A program made the translations under genes and the position numbers. Of a DNA stretch of 64,000 nucleotides, positions 18,208-28,514 are shown piece by piece. Under the pieces are notes generated by a model that was given only the letters and a program-made list of their open reading frames with translations, made no database searches and was not told the origin of the DNA. The number at the start of each line of letters is the position of its first letter. The first letter of the stretch is position 1. This stretch comes from Candidatus Eremiobacteraceae bacterium (GTDB lineage Bacteria > Vulcanimicrobiota > Vulcanimicrobiia > Eremiobacterales > Eremiobacteraceae), in contig DASTCX010000018.1 in assembly GCA_035710745.1 (NCBI GenBank), positions 72,001-136,000 on the forward strand, read 5' to 3'.

Positions 18208-20886
18208 CTAGTCCTTAGCGCTTCGGCCGTCGTATTGGGCGACTTGGCGGATCATCTTCGCGACGATACCGGTCCAGCCGGTCTGATGGCTCGCGCCCAA
18301 GCCGGCGCCGTCGTCGCCGTTGAAATATTCGTAGAACGGGATGTGATCGCGCCAATGCGGGTCGGTCTGGAATCTCTCGGACGCACCGAAGACCGCGCGT
18401 TTGCCTTGTGAATCGCGGGCGAACAATCCGATGAGCCGGCGCTCGAGCTCCATCGCGACATCCCAGAGATTCATGTACTTGCCCGATCCGGTCGGGCACT
18501 CGACCATAAAATCGTCGCCGTAGTAGTAGTGGTACACTTGAAGCGCCTCGATGATGAGGTAATTGATCGGGAACCATACCGGCCCGCGCCAGTTCGAATT
18601 GCCGCCGAATGCGCCGGTACGCGATTCGGCGGGCTCGTAGCCGACCATGTGCGTCGTCCCGTTCGATTCGATCATGAACGGTCGCAGCGCATGGTACTTG
18701 GAGAGCGCACGCACGCCGTGCGGCGAGAGGAACTCCGATTCGTCGAGCATCCGATAGAGGATGCGCGACAGACGATCGCGGTTGACGATCGAGAGCAGTC
18801 GCCGTCCGTCGACGCCGGGCATGACGAAGCTCGCGACGTTGTCCGCTAGATCGGGCCGGTGCGCGAGGAACCACTCGACGCGCGCGCGCAGGTTCGGCAG
18901 CTTCTCGCCGAGCGCAGCTTGGGCTGTCGCCACCGCGAAGAGCGGCGCAAGCCCGACTGTCGAGCGAACGCGGAGCGGGTCGTGCTCGCCGCTCGGCAAG
19001 TGGAGGACGTCGTAGTAGAAGCCGTCCTCGTCATCCCACAGGCCGATCTCTTTCTCGCCCACGTGGTTCATCGCTTCGGCGATGCGCAGGAAGTGCTCGA
19101 AGAACTTGCTCGCGATGTCTTCGTACGCCGGCTTCGTCATCGCGAGCTCGACCGCGATCGTGAGCATGTTCATGCAGTACATGCCCATCCACGCGGTGCC
19201 GTCAGCCTGGTCGATATGGCCGCCCGTCGGCAGCTGCGCGTTGCGATCGAAGACGCCGATGTTGTCGAGGCCGAGAAAGCCGCCTTGGAAGATGTCGTTC
19301 TCGTCTGCGTCTTTGCGGTTGAGCCACCACGTGAAGTTCATGAGAAGTTTCTGGAAGACGCGTTCGAGGAAGAGCGTGTCCGCGCGGCCGTACATCTCGC
19401 GCTCGATGCGGTAGACGCGAAGCGCCGCCCACGCATGGACCGGCGGATTGACGTCGCCGAATGCCCACTCGTACGCCGGCAGCTGACCGTTCGGGTGCAT
19501 GTACCATTCGCGCGTGAGCAGCGCGAGCTGCTCCTTCGCGAACGCAGGATCGATGAGCGAGAACGTCACGACGTGGAACGCGAGATCCCAGGAAGCGAAC
19601 CAGGGGTATTCCCATTTGTCCGGCATCGAGAGCACGTCGTCGGCGTACATGTGCACCCATTCGTGGTTGCGGCCGTTAAGACGCTCGGCGGGCGGCGGAG
19701 GACCGGCCGGATCCCCATCGAGCCAGCGCTCGACGACGTAGCGGTAGAACTGTTTCGACCAGAGCATACCCGCGAACGCTTGGCGCTGGATCGCGCGTAG
19801 GTCGTCGGACATAGCAAACGGCGTGATGCGTTCGTAGAACTCGTCCGCTTCCGCCTTGCGCTTGTCGAACAGATCGTCGAAAGCCGTGCTGAATGCGGCC
19901 GGCAGGGATGCGGGCAGCCCCGAGTGGAGGCGCAGGCGGATGACGCGCGTCGCGCCCGCGTCGATCGCGATCGCGTAGCGCAGCGCGCACTTCGTGCCTT
20001 CTCCGAGCGGATTGACCGCATCGCTCTCACCGTCGATGATGTAGCGGTGAAATGCGTCCTTCACGTAGTCGATCTCGTTGCGGACTCCGAAAAGCCGCTC
20101 GTAGTTCGTCTCGTTTTCGGTGAAGAGCGTTTGCGGTTCGCCTTCGCACTCGAGGAGCATGCGACCGAGACTTGGGTGAAGCGCCTCGACGGCGACGTGC
20201 GCCGCGTCGGTGGCACGGTGGAGCGACGGCCTCGGGCTTTGTGGCGCCCACGACCAGGTGTTCCGGAACCAGAGCGTCGGCACCACCTCGATCTCGGCGC
20301 GTTCGGGCCCGCGGTTCGTGACGGTGATGCGGATCGACACGTCGTCGACGTCTGCTTTCGCGTACTCGACGAAGGCGTCGAAGTAGCGGTCGCCGTCGAA
20401 AATGCCAGTGTCGACGAGCTCGAACTCGGGATCGTTCCTCGTGCGCCGGCGGTTTTCGGCGAGCAGCGCCTCGTAGGGGAATGCGGCTTGCGGATACTTG
20501 TAGAGGCACTTCATGTACGAGTGCGTCGGCGTGCCGTCGAGGTAGAAGTAGCACTCCTTGACGTCCTCGCCGTGGTTGCCTTCGTTGCCCGTGAGGCCGT
20601 AGAGGCGCTCTTTGAGGATCGGGTCCTTCTTGTTCCAAAGAGCGACCGCGAAGCAGAGGAACTGGTGATCGTCGGAGATCCCAGCGATGCCGTCTTCACC
20701 CCAACGATAGGCGCGCGAACGCGCGTGATCGTGCGGGAAATATTCCCACGCGGTTCCGCCGGCGCTGTAGTCCTCGCGGACGGTTCCCCATTGGCGCTCG
20801 CTCACGTACGGCCCCCAGCGACGCCATCGCGCTTTGCCGGCGGCGTCATCCTGGAGACGCTGCTCCTCGTGCGTCAGCGGGGTCAT
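18208..20886 (-). CDS. GH63-family glucosidase (MGH1-type glycoside hydrolase)
   Basis: 892-residue cytoplasmic glycosidase. Segments typical of bacterial GH63 proteins: [19 protein letters not shown] near the N-terminus, [13 protein letters not shown] (about 440) with the likely catalytic Asp, [15 protein letters not shown] (about 487) and [14 protein letters not shown] (about 785). Related enzymes hydrolyse alpha-glucosides, mannosylglycerate or glucosylglycerate. The ATG at 20886 forms an ATGA overlap with the stop of the debranching enzyme gene, arguing for joint action on the same alpha-glucan or compatible-solute pool. A longer upstream frame is only a shadow of that gene. Confidence 0.87.
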   Translation of the reverse strand: MTPLTHEEQRLQDDAAGKARWRRWGPYVSERQWGTVREDYSAGGTAWEYFPHDHARSRAYRWGEDGIAGISDDHQFLCFAVALWNKKDPILKERLYGLTGNEGNHGEDVKECYFYLDGTPTHSYMKCLYKYPQAAFPYEALLAENRRRTRNDPEFELVDTGIFDGDRYFDAFVEYAKADVDDVSIRITVTNRGPERAEIEVVPTLWFRNTWSWAPQSPRPSLHRATDAAHVAVEALHPSLGRMLLECEGEPQTLFTENETNYERLFGVRNEIDYVKDAFHRYIIDGESDAVNPLGEGTKCALRYAIAIDAGATRVIRLRLHSGLPASLPAAFSTAFDDLFDKRKAEADEFYERITPFAMSDDLRAIQRQAFAGMLWSKQFYRYVVERWLDGDPAGPPPPAERLNGRNHEWVHMYADDVLSMPDKWEYPWFASWDLAFHVVTFSLIDPAFAKEQLALLTREWYMHPNGQLPAYEWAFGDVNPPVHAWAALRVYRIEREMYGRADTLFLERVFQKLLMNFTWWLNRKDADENDIFQGGFLGLDNIGVFDRNAQLPTGGHIDQADGTAWMGMYCMNMLTIAVELAMTKPAYEDIASKFFEHFLRIAEAMNHVGEKEIGLWDDEDGFYYDVLHLPSGEHDPLRVRSTVGLAPLFAVATAQAALGEKLPNLRARVEWFLAHRPDLADNVASFVMPGVDGRRLLSIVNRDRLSRILYRMLDESEFLSPHGVRALSKYHALRPFMIESNGTTHMVGYEPAESRTGAFGGNSNWRGPVWFPINYLIIEALQVYHYYYGDDFMVECPTGSGKYMNLWDVAMELERRLIGLFARDSQGKRAVFGASERFQTDPHWRDHIPFYEYFNGDDGAGLGASHQTGWTGIVAKMIRQVAQYDGRSAKD

Positions 20887-22859
20887 GGGCGTCTCTGCGC
20901 GGCCAACGTCATCCAAGCCTCCAGCGTCTGCGCCACCGACCAAGCTTGGGCGATGCAACCGCCCGGCGCATGCGGTGCGTCGCCGTCAAAAACTTCAGGG
21001 ATCTGTCCGAGCCCGTATGCGAAGAGCGCATCCTCGAGCGGCGCGAGCAGCATTCGGGCTGCGCGCGCGTCACCGTACGCGCGATAGTGTGCGATCGCGT
21101 ATGGGCCGAGCAGCCACGGCCAGACCGTTCCTTGATGGTACGCGCCGTCGCGCCGCGACGGATCACCTTCGTAGCGGCCGGCGTAGCGCGGATCGCTTGG
21201 GGCGAGCGTGCGCAAGCCGTACGACGTGAGGAGCGCTCTGCCGCAGGCGTCGACCACCTTGCGCATCCTCGTCTCGTCGAGCAGCGGCTCCGGCAGCGAA
21301 ATCGCGAAGATCTGGTTCGGCCGCAATGATGCGTCCGCTCCGTCCGGACCATCGAGGACGTCGACGCAGAAACCGAGATCCTGGCGCCAAAATCGCTCGA
21401 AACCCGCGCGAGCGTTTGCGGCAAGGCCGTCGAACTTCGCGGGCGATCCGGCCGTCGTCATCGCGAGCCGGCCGGCGGCTGCGAGTGCGTTGACCCAAAG
21501 CGCATTCACCTCGACGGGTTTGCCGATGCGCGGCGTGATGACGTTGTCGCCGACCTTCGCGTCCATCCACGTGAGCTGGACGCCCGCCTCGCCGGCGGCG
21601 AGCAGCCCGTCCGTCTCGTCCATCTTGATTCCGTGACGCGTGCCGCGAACGTGCCAGTCGACGATCGTGTCGACGACCGGTAGCATCTCGCGCGCGAACG
21701 CGGCGTCTTGCGCACTGCTCGCGCACCGCTCGATCGCGAGGATGTACCAAAGCGTCGCGTCGACCGTGTTGTACTCGGGCGCGCCGCCCGTGTCGGGGAA
21801 CTGGTTCGGGATCATGCCGCGATCGACGAACCGCGCGAACGTCCGGAGCACCGATCGCGCGACGTCGAAGCGGCCGGACCCCAGCGTGAGGCCGGGGAGC
21901 GATATCATCGTATCGCGCCCCCAGTCCGTAAACCACGGATAGCCGGCGATGACGGTATCGCCTTCACCGCGCTTGACGATGAACTGGTGTGCCGCGAGCC
22001 CCAGGCGATCGATCCACGGCTCGTCCGAGCCTGCGGTCTGTGTGGCACGCAAAGCGGACGCGACATCGCGCTCGCGCGCCGCGAATGCCTCCCACTCGTC
22101 GTCCTCGGGCGCGGCCGGCGTTTCGCTTTCGGCGCCGAGAGCAATCGCGCAGCCGGCGCCTTGTGCGAGCGTGATGCTGCCGTGCGCCGCGCAGATGTGA
22201 TCGTCTCGCGCATCGAGCCCGCGCTCGCGTTCGCGCGCAAGATCGAACCCGTAGTACCACGAGCCGTCGAGCACCCACGCTATCGCGTCCGACATCGCCC
22301 AACCCGCCGGCGCACCCGGCGCGGTGGCGAATCGGAAGCCCCCGTGCGACGGCTCGAGCGTCGGCGGCGCACCGCTCGCGCGCGTCGAGCCGTGATGGTC
22401 GCGCCCGTCGATGAAGAGGGTGATGCTGAGGTCGACCGGAGCGGACGCGCGCGCGACCTCGTAGCGGACGAACGTGATGTTCGCGCCGCGCTTCATCCAA
22501 ATGCGCTTTTCGAGGATCGCGTCGGCGAACGCATAGCGCCAGACCGGCGCGGTGCCATCGAGCCTGAACGATTCGATCGACGTGAAGCCGCGCGGATCGA
22601 CCGTGCCGTCCGCCCAGCCGTTGGCGCCGAGCGCGTAGGCGCGCCCGTCGTAGGTCACCGACTCGTCGACCTTAGGGACGAGCAGCGTACGGCCCGCGGG
22701 CGGCGAGGTGGCGGCGACGAGCAGGCCGTGGTAACGGCGCGTCAAGACGCCCGCGACCGTACCGCAGGCATAACCGCCGAGCCCGTTTGTGACGAGCCAC
22801 TCGCGGCGCTCGGAAAAAGCGAGATCCGCGCACGAGGTGCTGCCGAAGCGGATGGTCAA
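20883..22859 (-). CDS. glycogen debranching enzyme, amylo-alpha-1,6-glucosidase (GH133)
   Basis: 658 residues with the N-terminal GDE domain ([18 protein letters not shown], about residue 20; [10 protein letters not shown]) and the C-terminal (alpha/alpha)6 catalytic domain ([18 protein letters not shown], about 305; [20 protein letters not shown] written here in part as [14 protein letters not shown]). Releases glucose at alpha-1,6 branch points. Start is TTG at 22859 with no strong ribosome-binding site; translation may depend on the creatininase gene that ends 13 bp upstream. Overlaps the GH63 gene by ATGA. Confidence 0.92.
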   Translation of the reverse strand: MTIRFGSTSCADLAFSERREWLVTNGLGGYACGTVAGVLTRRYHGLLVAATSPPAGRTLLVPKVDESVTYDGRAYALGANGWADGTVDPRGFTSIESFRLDGTAPVWRYAFADAILEKRIWMKRGANITFVRYEVARASAPVDLSITLFIDGRDHHGSTRASGAPPTLEPSHGGFRFATAPGAPAGWAMSDAIAWVLDGSWYYGFDLARERERGLDARDDHICAAHGSITLAQGAGCAIALGAESETPAAPEDDEWEAFAARERDVASALRATQTAGSDEPWIDRLGLAAHQFIVKRGEGDTVIAGYPWFTDWGRDTMISLPGLTLGSGRFDVARSVLRTFARFVDRGMIPNQFPDTGGAPEYNTVDATLWYILAIERCASSAQDAAFAREMLPVVDTIVDWHVRGTRHGIKMDETDGLLAAGEAGVQLTWMDAKVGDNVITPRIGKPVEVNALWVNALAAAGRLAMTTAGSPAKFDGLAANARAGFERFWRQDLGFCVDVLDGPDGADASLRPNQIFAISLPEPLLDETRMRKVVDACGRALLTSYGLRTLAPSDPRYAGRYEGDPSRRDGAYHQGTVWPWLLGPYAIAHYRAYGDARAARMLLAPLEDALFAYGLGQIPEVFDGDAPHAPGGCIAQAWSVAQTLEAWMTLAAQRRP

Positions 22860-22872
22860 CGGCCGCCCGGCC

Positions 22873-23682
22873 TCAGTGATGATCTCGGCGGATCGGTTTG
22901 CGACGTGACCGCATCTCGTCGATGAGCTCGACGATGCCGGCAGCGGCCGCTGCCAGTAGGCGTTCGCCCTTTTCCGCCGTCGCCTTCGTGGGATCGCCCA
23001 TGACGCCGCTCTCCGAGATCGCGCTCCAATGCTCCATCATCGCAAGCGGACCGTCGCCGGCGATAAGATCGGTCCAATAATTCTTCGTCGGCTCGTGCGA
23101 TAGATCGCGCGACGCCTTCGACATGTCGACGAGGTCGGGACGCAGCGCCAGATAGATCGACGTCTCGAACTCGCAAGCATGGTTCATCCCGCCGACCTTG
23201 TCGGATTCTCTCAACGACTCGGCGACCTCGCGCACTCCAGGCGCCGCCCAGTAGTTGACGGCAGCCGCGAGCGCGCCGGTTTGCACGACGGTGAGCCTCG
23301 CCATGATGTCGACGAACGGCGTGTTGCTGCCGTGGCCGTTGACGATGAGGATACGCTCGAAACCGTGACGCGCTAGACTCGTACAGACGTCGACGCCGTA
23401 ATGGATGAACGTCTCGGCGCCGATGGTTATCGGACCCGGAAAATCCATGTGGTGCGGCGTGAACCCGTGGATGATCGGCGGCACGAGAACGGCGCGGTCC
23501 GCCGCTGCCTCCGCAGCTCGCTCGCACGCGGCGACGCATAGCCGGACGTCGGTATCGATGGGCAGATGCTTGCCGTGGTCTTCAAGTGTCGCCGTTGGGA
23601 CGACAGCGACCTTGCGCGCTTCGACGGCCGCCTTCACTTCCGGCCACGTCAATTCGCCGTAGCGGTATTTTTGCTGCGTCAC
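22873..23682 (-). CDS. creatininase family amidohydrolase
   Basis: 269 residues of the creatininase/MftE superfamily, metal-dependent amide hydrolases. Signature residues are visible in LEDHGKHLPIDTD (about 33-45), GFTPHHMDFPGPIT (about 73), LIVNGHGSN (about 112) and the acidic HACEFETS (about 167). Substrate is unknown: true creatinine amidohydrolase, formamide-type and mycofactocin-maturation members share these motifs, and no mycofactocin genes lie nearby. It heads the minus-strand glycosidase group. Confidence 0.85.
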   Translation of the reverse strand: MTQQKYRYGELTWPEVKAAVEARKVAVVPTATLEDHGKHLPIDTDVRLCVAACERAAEAAADRAVLVPPIIHGFTPHHMDFPGPITIGAETFIHYGVDVCTSLARHGFERILIVNGHGSNTPFVDIMARLTVVQTGALAAAVNYWAAPGVREVAESLRESDKVGGMNHACEFETSIYLALRPDLVDMSKASRDLSHEPTKNYWTDLIAGDGPLAMMEHWSAISESGVMGDPTKATAEKGERLLAAAAAGIVELIDEMRSRRKPIRRDHH

Positions 23683-23700
23683 GCGCCCGTTTTCAGCCGA

Positions 23701-23727
23701 AGGGCGGGTCGTACCTTGACCCGCCCT
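23701..23727 (-). terminator. terminator-like hairpin after the TonB receptor gene
   Basis: Perfect 10-bp stem AGGGCGGGTC / GACCCGCCCT with a 7-base loop, 11 bp downstream of the receptor stop on the minus strand. Only a short AAAA/TTTT run follows at some distance, so intrinsic termination is likely but not certain; it may instead protect the 3' end. Confidence 0.55.
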
Positions 23728-23737
23728 CCCGCTTCGA

Positions 23738-26700
23738 TCAGTACTTCGTGCTGATGAAGAACGTCCAGACGCGCGGTACCGGCGAGTTCGCTTCGTTCTC
23801 GTACGGCAAGCGGCCCAGGTTGTACATGAAAGGTTCGCAGCCGAGCGTCTGGCCCGGCGCGCACTGGTTCGGATTGAAGCCCGAGCCCGGTCCGGAGCTA
23901 CCGAGGCCGTTGGGCACGTAGAAGCCGTTGTTGCCCGGGTTGGTTCCGGTACCCGTCGAGCCGGTATAGTTGCCGAGGATGTTCTCGACGCGAATGCCGA
24001 CCTCAGTGCCGTTCGAGTTACGGCCGAGCTCGTGGGCGACCGTCAGGTTGACGAACGCGACCGGGATGCCCCGGATCGATCCCGGATCATCGCCTTCCGG
24101 CGTGCCGCGCGACGCCGTGATGTTCGGCTGGAACACCGTGCCCGGGTTCGCCGGGTCGGTGAAGTAGTACGCGTCCGCCGACGTGCCGGGGCCACAGGTG
24201 TTCTCCGCGAGATCCGTGTTGAGCACTTTGACGGGGATCGCCGGAAGCGACGGATCGCAGAAGTTCGCGAAGACCCAGACTTTCTTGCCGACACCGTACG
24301 GGTAACCGGACTCGTACGGCATGTTCATCGACACGTGCCAGCCGTTCGGCGAATCGTACGCGAGGTTGAACGTGCCGGTCACGGGCGCGACGTACGAGAC
24401 GTGGAACATCTGTCCGGACGCGAGCGCCGCATCGTTCACGAACGGGAAGAAGTCGCCGTCGTAGTTCGCGAGCGTGTTGTCGTACGTGAAGTTGAGGAAG
24501 CCCGTGAGACCGGTGCTCGCCTCGCGCTGCAGGTCGAACTCGACGCCGAAGTTCTTGTTGATGCCGGCGTTGCTGAAGTGGAACGGTCCAAAGACCGGCG
24601 TACCCGACGGCAGCGTGAAGAGCAGGCTTGAGCTGCCGACGACGTAGTCCGTGCCTTTGCGATAATACGGCGAGACCTTCAGCTCGAAACCGCTGCCGAA
24701 CGCGTGCTCGAACGACATGTCGTAGTTGACGGCGCGCTGCGGCAGCACGGGCGTGTATTGCGCGAAGTTGTTCGTGTTCTGGTCGATGAGGATCTGCTGG
24801 TAGAGGTTGGTGATATTATTGGTCGGCGTACCCGGAACGGGTTGGTTCGGGTTCGGTCCGACGATGAACCCCGGCATGCCGGGATACGGCGCGCCTTGGA
24901 GCAGATGGAAACAGCCGTTGTTCGGCGTCGTTCCGACCGTGCAATTCGCGAGCGCCGGGTCGATGCGGTACTTGTTCTCGATGCCAGACTCGGGTTCGAA
25001 TTCGATGTTCTTGCCGTACGAGAAGCGCAAGACGTCGCGATCGCTCAGCTTGTATGTCAGCCCGAGCCGTGGGCTTATCTGCTGGGGCTGCGTGACGTTC
25101 GTTCCGATCGGCGCGCCGAGATGCGTGACGAAGTTGAAGTTATCGTCGAACGTGTAGTACATGTTCTGTTGCGGCACGTCCGGCGGCAGCGAGTAGATCT
25201 GCTTGTCGAAGCGCACGCCGATGTCGGCCGTGAAGCGGTCGGACGGCTGCCAGAGGTCCTTCACGTAGAAGTTCATGCGGTGGACCGGGTCGTCGACATA
25301 CGATAGATCGCTCGGGAACGTCGTGAGCGGAGCTAGCGAATGACTCGTCGGCAAGTTGAAACCTGGGCGGATCGCATCGATAGCCGCATTGAGCGGCGCG
25401 ATGTAGCAGCCGCCCGAGTCGTTGAAGCCGAGCAGCTGCACGCAGCTCGTACCCTCGAGCGGCATATCGAAGGGCTCGAAACTGGGGACACCTGCGGAAT
25501 AGAGCGATTTGAAAACCGTGTAGTCGGCGCCGACGCCGAGCGAGTGCCGGCTCGATAACTGGTTCGTGTAGTCGAAGCCGGCCCCGAGGCCTTGGGTCTG
25601 GAGATCTTCGTAGAAATCGGAGAAAGATCCGACGTCGTATGGGTAGTTGAAGATCAGGTTCTCGATCGTCTGGTGAACGCGCGTCTCGACGAAACTCGAC
25701 GAGCTGAGCTGACGTTTGAACTGGAACTTATCGATGGCCGAATTGAAGCTCTGCGAGTCAGGATACTTGATGAACTGGTTGTTCGCCACCTGACCTGGGA
25801 ACGGCGTCAGGTAGTCCGCTTCGGTGATGTTGCCGATCGGGTTGCCGTTCGGGCCCGTCACCTCTTCGGCGAGTCGCACGTTGCCGTTCGCAGAAGCGTA
25901 CGGCGCGGTGTTCGGGTTCATGAGCAGGCCGAAGATGAAGTCGCCGGCCGTTACGTCTGAGAGGAACTGCAGCTCGTTCGACTGGTTTTTGCCGAAGTGG
26001 TAGTACATGTTCGCGACGGTATCGTCGGTGTCGACGAAGTTCGTGAAATTGAGGTCGAACGGGAGGGTGTCTTTTAGATTGCCGTAGCCGGCGGCGTCGC
26101 GCTGACCGCCGAACGAAAAGTAGTACGAGAAGCGGTTGTCCGGTGTCGCGTTGCCCCAATCCATCGAGAGCTCGTGGCCATAAAGCGGGCCGGTGATGCG
26201 AACCGTCGCCTGACCAGAGCCGGGATACGCACCACGCGTGATCACCTGGTTGATGACACCCGAATTCGTGTTGCCGTTGCTCACGTCGTAGCCGCCGGTC
26301 GAGAGCTGGATGCTCCGCGTGCCGTTGAGGCTCAGGCCGTTGAGGAACTGGCCTGTGACGGGATCGGTGTTGTCCACCCCTTCATATTCGTATCCGACGT
26401 CGTTCTCTTGACCGGCGCGGATGATGGGATATCCGAAGTTGTCGGTCGTTACGCCTGGAAGCGAGTTGAAAGCCTGGAAGCCGTTGAGGTCCTGCGGCGT
26501 ACCGTTGATGTTCTGAACGACGGATTGGGTCACGGTATACGTGTCGGCGGTCTGCGTCGGCTGGATGACCGACGTCTGCCCGCGCACGGTGACGTTGCCG
26601 AGCGTCTTGATCGAAGCGGACAAACTGCCGTCGACCCTGCGGTTTTGGTCTTGGACGACCGTCACGCCCGCGATGATCAGCGGTTCGAATCCCTGCTTGC

Positions 26701-26953
26701 TGAATGTGACGCGATACGTGTCGACCGGTAGGCCGGTGATGACGTAGTATCCGTTCGCGCCGGTCGTCGTCGTCGTCGTGGACGTCGGCGAAGCGACCGA
26801 GACGTGGACGCCCGCCAGCGCTCTGCCGGAGGGATCGGTGACGAATCCTTGGATCGTGCCGGTGGTTCCGGCGGATGCGTACGAGGCGAAGCATCCGATC
26901 GCCAACATCACGAGGGCGACGATGGTCGCTATGCGCGTCGGTCGGCTTGACAT
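23738..26953 (-). CDS. TonB-dependent outer-membrane receptor with N-terminal carboxypeptidase-regulatory-like domain
   Basis: 1071 residues: signal peptide (about 1-28, ending YASA), a carboxypeptidase-regulatory-like beta-sandwich (TIQGFVTDPSGRALAGVHV to about residue 110), a plug domain with YEYEGVDNTDPVTGQ, and a long beta-barrel ending in a short hydrophobic/aromatic strand VWTFFISTKY with a terminal aromatic, as for BamA-inserted proteins. The class resembles the large Oar/SusC-like receptors for oligosaccharides or peptides; the ligand is unknown. The ATG at 26953 has GGAGG 6 nt upstream. The gene is divergent from the tryptophan dioxygenase-like gene. It is direct evidence of an outer membrane. 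Confidence 0.93.
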   Translation of the reverse strand: MSSRPTRIATIVALVMLAIGCFASYASAGTTGTIQGFVTDPSGRALAGVHVSVASPTSTTTTTTGANGYYVITGLPVDTYRVTFSKQGFEPLIIAGVTVVQDQNRRVDGSLSASIKTLGNVTVRGQTSVIQPTQTADTYTVTQSVVQNINGTPQDLNGFQAFNSLPGVTTDNFGYPIIRAGQENDVGYEYEGVDNTDPVTGQFLNGLSLNGTRSIQLSTGGYDVSNGNTNSGVINQVITRGAYPGSGQATVRITGPLYGHELSMDWGNATPDNRFSYYFSFGGQRDAAGYGNLKDTLPFDLNFTNFVDTDDTVANMYYHFGKNQSNELQFLSDVTAGDFIFGLLMNPNTAPYASANGNVRLAEEVTGPNGNPIGNITEADYLTPFPGQVANNQFIKYPDSQSFNSAIDKFQFKRQLSSSSFVETRVHQTIENLIFNYPYDVGSFSDFYEDLQTQGLGAGFDYTNQLSSRHSLGVGADYTVFKSLYSAGVPSFEPFDMPLEGTSCVQLLGFNDSGGCYIAPLNAAIDAIRPGFNLPTSHSLAPLTTFPSDLSYVDDPVHRMNFYVKDLWQPSDRFTADIGVRFDKQIYSLPPDVPQQNMYYTFDDNFNFVTHLGAPIGTNVTQPQQISPRLGLTYKLSDRDVLRFSYGKNIEFEPESGIENKYRIDPALANCTVGTTPNNGCFHLLQGAPYPGMPGFIVGPNPNQPVPGTPTNNITNLYQQILIDQNTNNFAQYTPVLPQRAVNYDMSFEHAFGSGFELKVSPYYRKGTDYVVGSSSLLFTLPSGTPVFGPFHFSNAGINKNFGVEFDLQREASTGLTGFLNFTYDNTLANYDGDFFPFVNDAALASGQMFHVSYVAPVTGTFNLAYDSPNGWHVSMNMPYESGYPYGVGKKVWVFANFCDPSLPAIPVKVLNTDLAENTCGPGTSADAYYFTDPANPGTVFQPNITASRGTPEGDDPGSIRGIPVAFVNLTVAHELGRNSNGTEVGIRVENILGNYTGSTGTGTNPGNNGFYVPNGLGSSGPGSGFNPNQCAPGQTLGCEPFMYNLGRLPYENEANSPVPRVWTFFISTKY

Positions 26954-27085
26954 GTCATGCCTCCGCTGAATCGGGAAAATTGCCGTTCGGCGAGGCCGTG
27001 CTCTCTCGCATGCGGCTCGCTGGACCAAATCGAGTTCTTCGCCGGAAATCGCCGCCCTGTCGCGTGCCTGCCGGAGGTTCGGACG

Positions 27086-27115
27086 ATGAACCGCGGAACG
27101 CTGTCCCCGCGATGA
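27086..27115 (+). promoter_or_regulatory. nine-codon leader ORF coupled to the dioxygenase start
   Basis: ATG at 27086 with GGAGG 8 nt upstream encodes MNRGTLSPR and ends at TGA 27113-27115, which overlaps the ATG of the next gene as ATGA. The downstream gene has no ribosome-binding site of its own, so this short frame probably delivers ribosomes by coupling. It has no Trp codon, so it is not a tnaC-like attenuator. Confidence 0.45.
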
Positions 27116-28380
27116 CGCGCGACAGCGACGGTAACTGGTGGACGTTCACCATCGATAAAGATGTCCGGGCGGACAACGTGAAAAGCCGCTTTACGGGCGA
27201 AATGGACGTCAATCCTGAATTGCCCGGTGGTTTTCACCGCCTCGACTATCACGATTACCTCGGCCTCGATAGACTGCTTGCCTGTCAGCGACCTAGCTCG
27301 CGGATTCCCGACGAGCGCGCGTTCATCGTGACGCATCAGCTCATGGAGATCGTCTTCAAGCTCGTCGTTTTCGATTTGGCCGTCGTGGCAGCGACGCTCC
27401 AAGACGTCTCTTCTTCGGACCAGACGGCCGCTGCGGTCATCGAAGGTCGCGGAGCAGACGACGCGTGGCGCCCCGCGCTCACGGCAGCCGCTCGCATCTC
27501 TTTCGCTTGCCGAGAGCTTCTGCCGTCTACGATGCGCATTTTGTCGGACCCGAGCGACGCCGATGAAACGTTCAACAGCATCGAGTTCCACCGGTTCCGA
27601 CAAAACCTCGAACCCGCGAGCGGGTTCCAATCCGCGCAGTTCCGGCTCATCCAGCGGGCGCTCGGCAAAGCGAATCTCTTGTCGGTTCGACTATTTCCGG
27701 CCCGTACGTATCGACAGTTCTACGGCGACGTCGCCGGCGACACCGTCAGGGTCGACGATCCCGTGATCCTGCGAGAGGATTCAACGGTCGCGTCGCCGTC
27801 ACCAGGCGACCCGCTCGAACGAGTGGCTCGGCTTGAAGAATCCGCCAACGCCGCCTTGGAGCAGGTGGCCCGCGTCGCCGGCGCATCGCCCGACGCAAGC
27901 GGTCCTGATGTCATCGACGATCAGGACGTCAAACGCGCCGTGACGCTGCTCGAACGCATCCTTTCAAGAGGAAGAGGCGGTGCGCGAACGACCGGCTCCG
28001 CGTCGGCGGTCCAGTTCGCCGAAGACCTTTCCGCGGCCGCGGCGCGCGAGAACGCCCGTCGCAACGGACTTCAACTCGCACGTGCCGGCGCCCACATCTT
28101 GCGCAAGCGCGCGCCCGCGTCGCCGCTCCACGATATTCTCTCGCGCCTCAGCGCGGCCGACGAAGCGCTTCACGGCACGGCGCACGACAGTTTTCTTTCG
28201 GTCCACCTGCGCGTGACGCGCGAGCGGTTGCGCCAGATCCGCGCCTATGCGGCGAAATCTGGCGAACCCGAGCCGTCGATCGGCACGGGCGGCGGCGGCA
28301 TCGAGTATCTCGGATGGTCGCAGCGCTACTTGATCCCGCTCTTCCCGGCGCTCGTCGCCTTCCGCGAACTCGGCGACTGA
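27112..28380 (+). CDS. tryptophan 2,3-dioxygenase-like heme protein
   Basis: 422 residues, related to the enzyme that opens the indole ring in the kynurenine pathway. Conserved features: DYHDYLGLDRLLACQRP, FIVTHQLMEIVFKL (distal His), FHRFRQNLEPASGFQSAQFR (substrate-binding Arg and PASGFQS), and near the C-terminus SVHLRVTRERL (candidate proximal heme His) with SIGTGGGGIEYL. It is well over the usual 280-300 residues because of an insertion of about 100 residues (roughly 215-320) rich in Asp, Ala and Arg, so activity on tryptophan is not assured. No kynurenine pathway genes are adjacent. Start chosen by the ATGA overlap with a leader ORF. Confidence 0.75.
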   Translation: MTRDSDGNWWTFTIDKDVRADNVKSRFTGEMDVNPELPGGFHRLDYHDYLGLDRLLACQRPSSRIPDERAFIVTHQLMEIVFKLVVFDLAVVAATLQDVSSSDQTAAAVIEGRGADDAWRPALTAAARISFACRELLPSTMRILSDPSDADETFNSIEFHRFRQNLEPASGFQSAQFRLIQRALGKANLLSVRLFPARTYRQFYGDVAGDTVRVDDPVILREDSTVASPSPGDPLERVARLEESANAALEQVARVAGASPDASGPDVIDDQDVKRAVTLLERILSRGRGGARTTGSASAVQFAEDLSAAAARENARRNGLQLARAGAHILRKRAPASPLHDILSRLSAADEALHGTAHDSFLSVHLRVTRERLRQIRAYAAKSGEPEPSIGTGGGGIEYLGWSQRYLIPLFPALVAFRELGD

Positions 28381-28514
28381 CCCGCGCCGCGGCGCGGCCG
28401 AGCGCGAAATGGAACGCCTTTTCATCTGGTTTGTTCCCGGACTGTCACACCTCCGGACGTATCCTCTCGGGTAGAACCCGGCCCAACTGGAGGCCGGTCT
28501 GGGAGGACATGCTG

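Noticed and set aside
22873-23682. Mycofactocin-system creatininase MftE
   Set aside because: No mftA-D genes in the neighbourhood; only creatininase-family motifs are seen.
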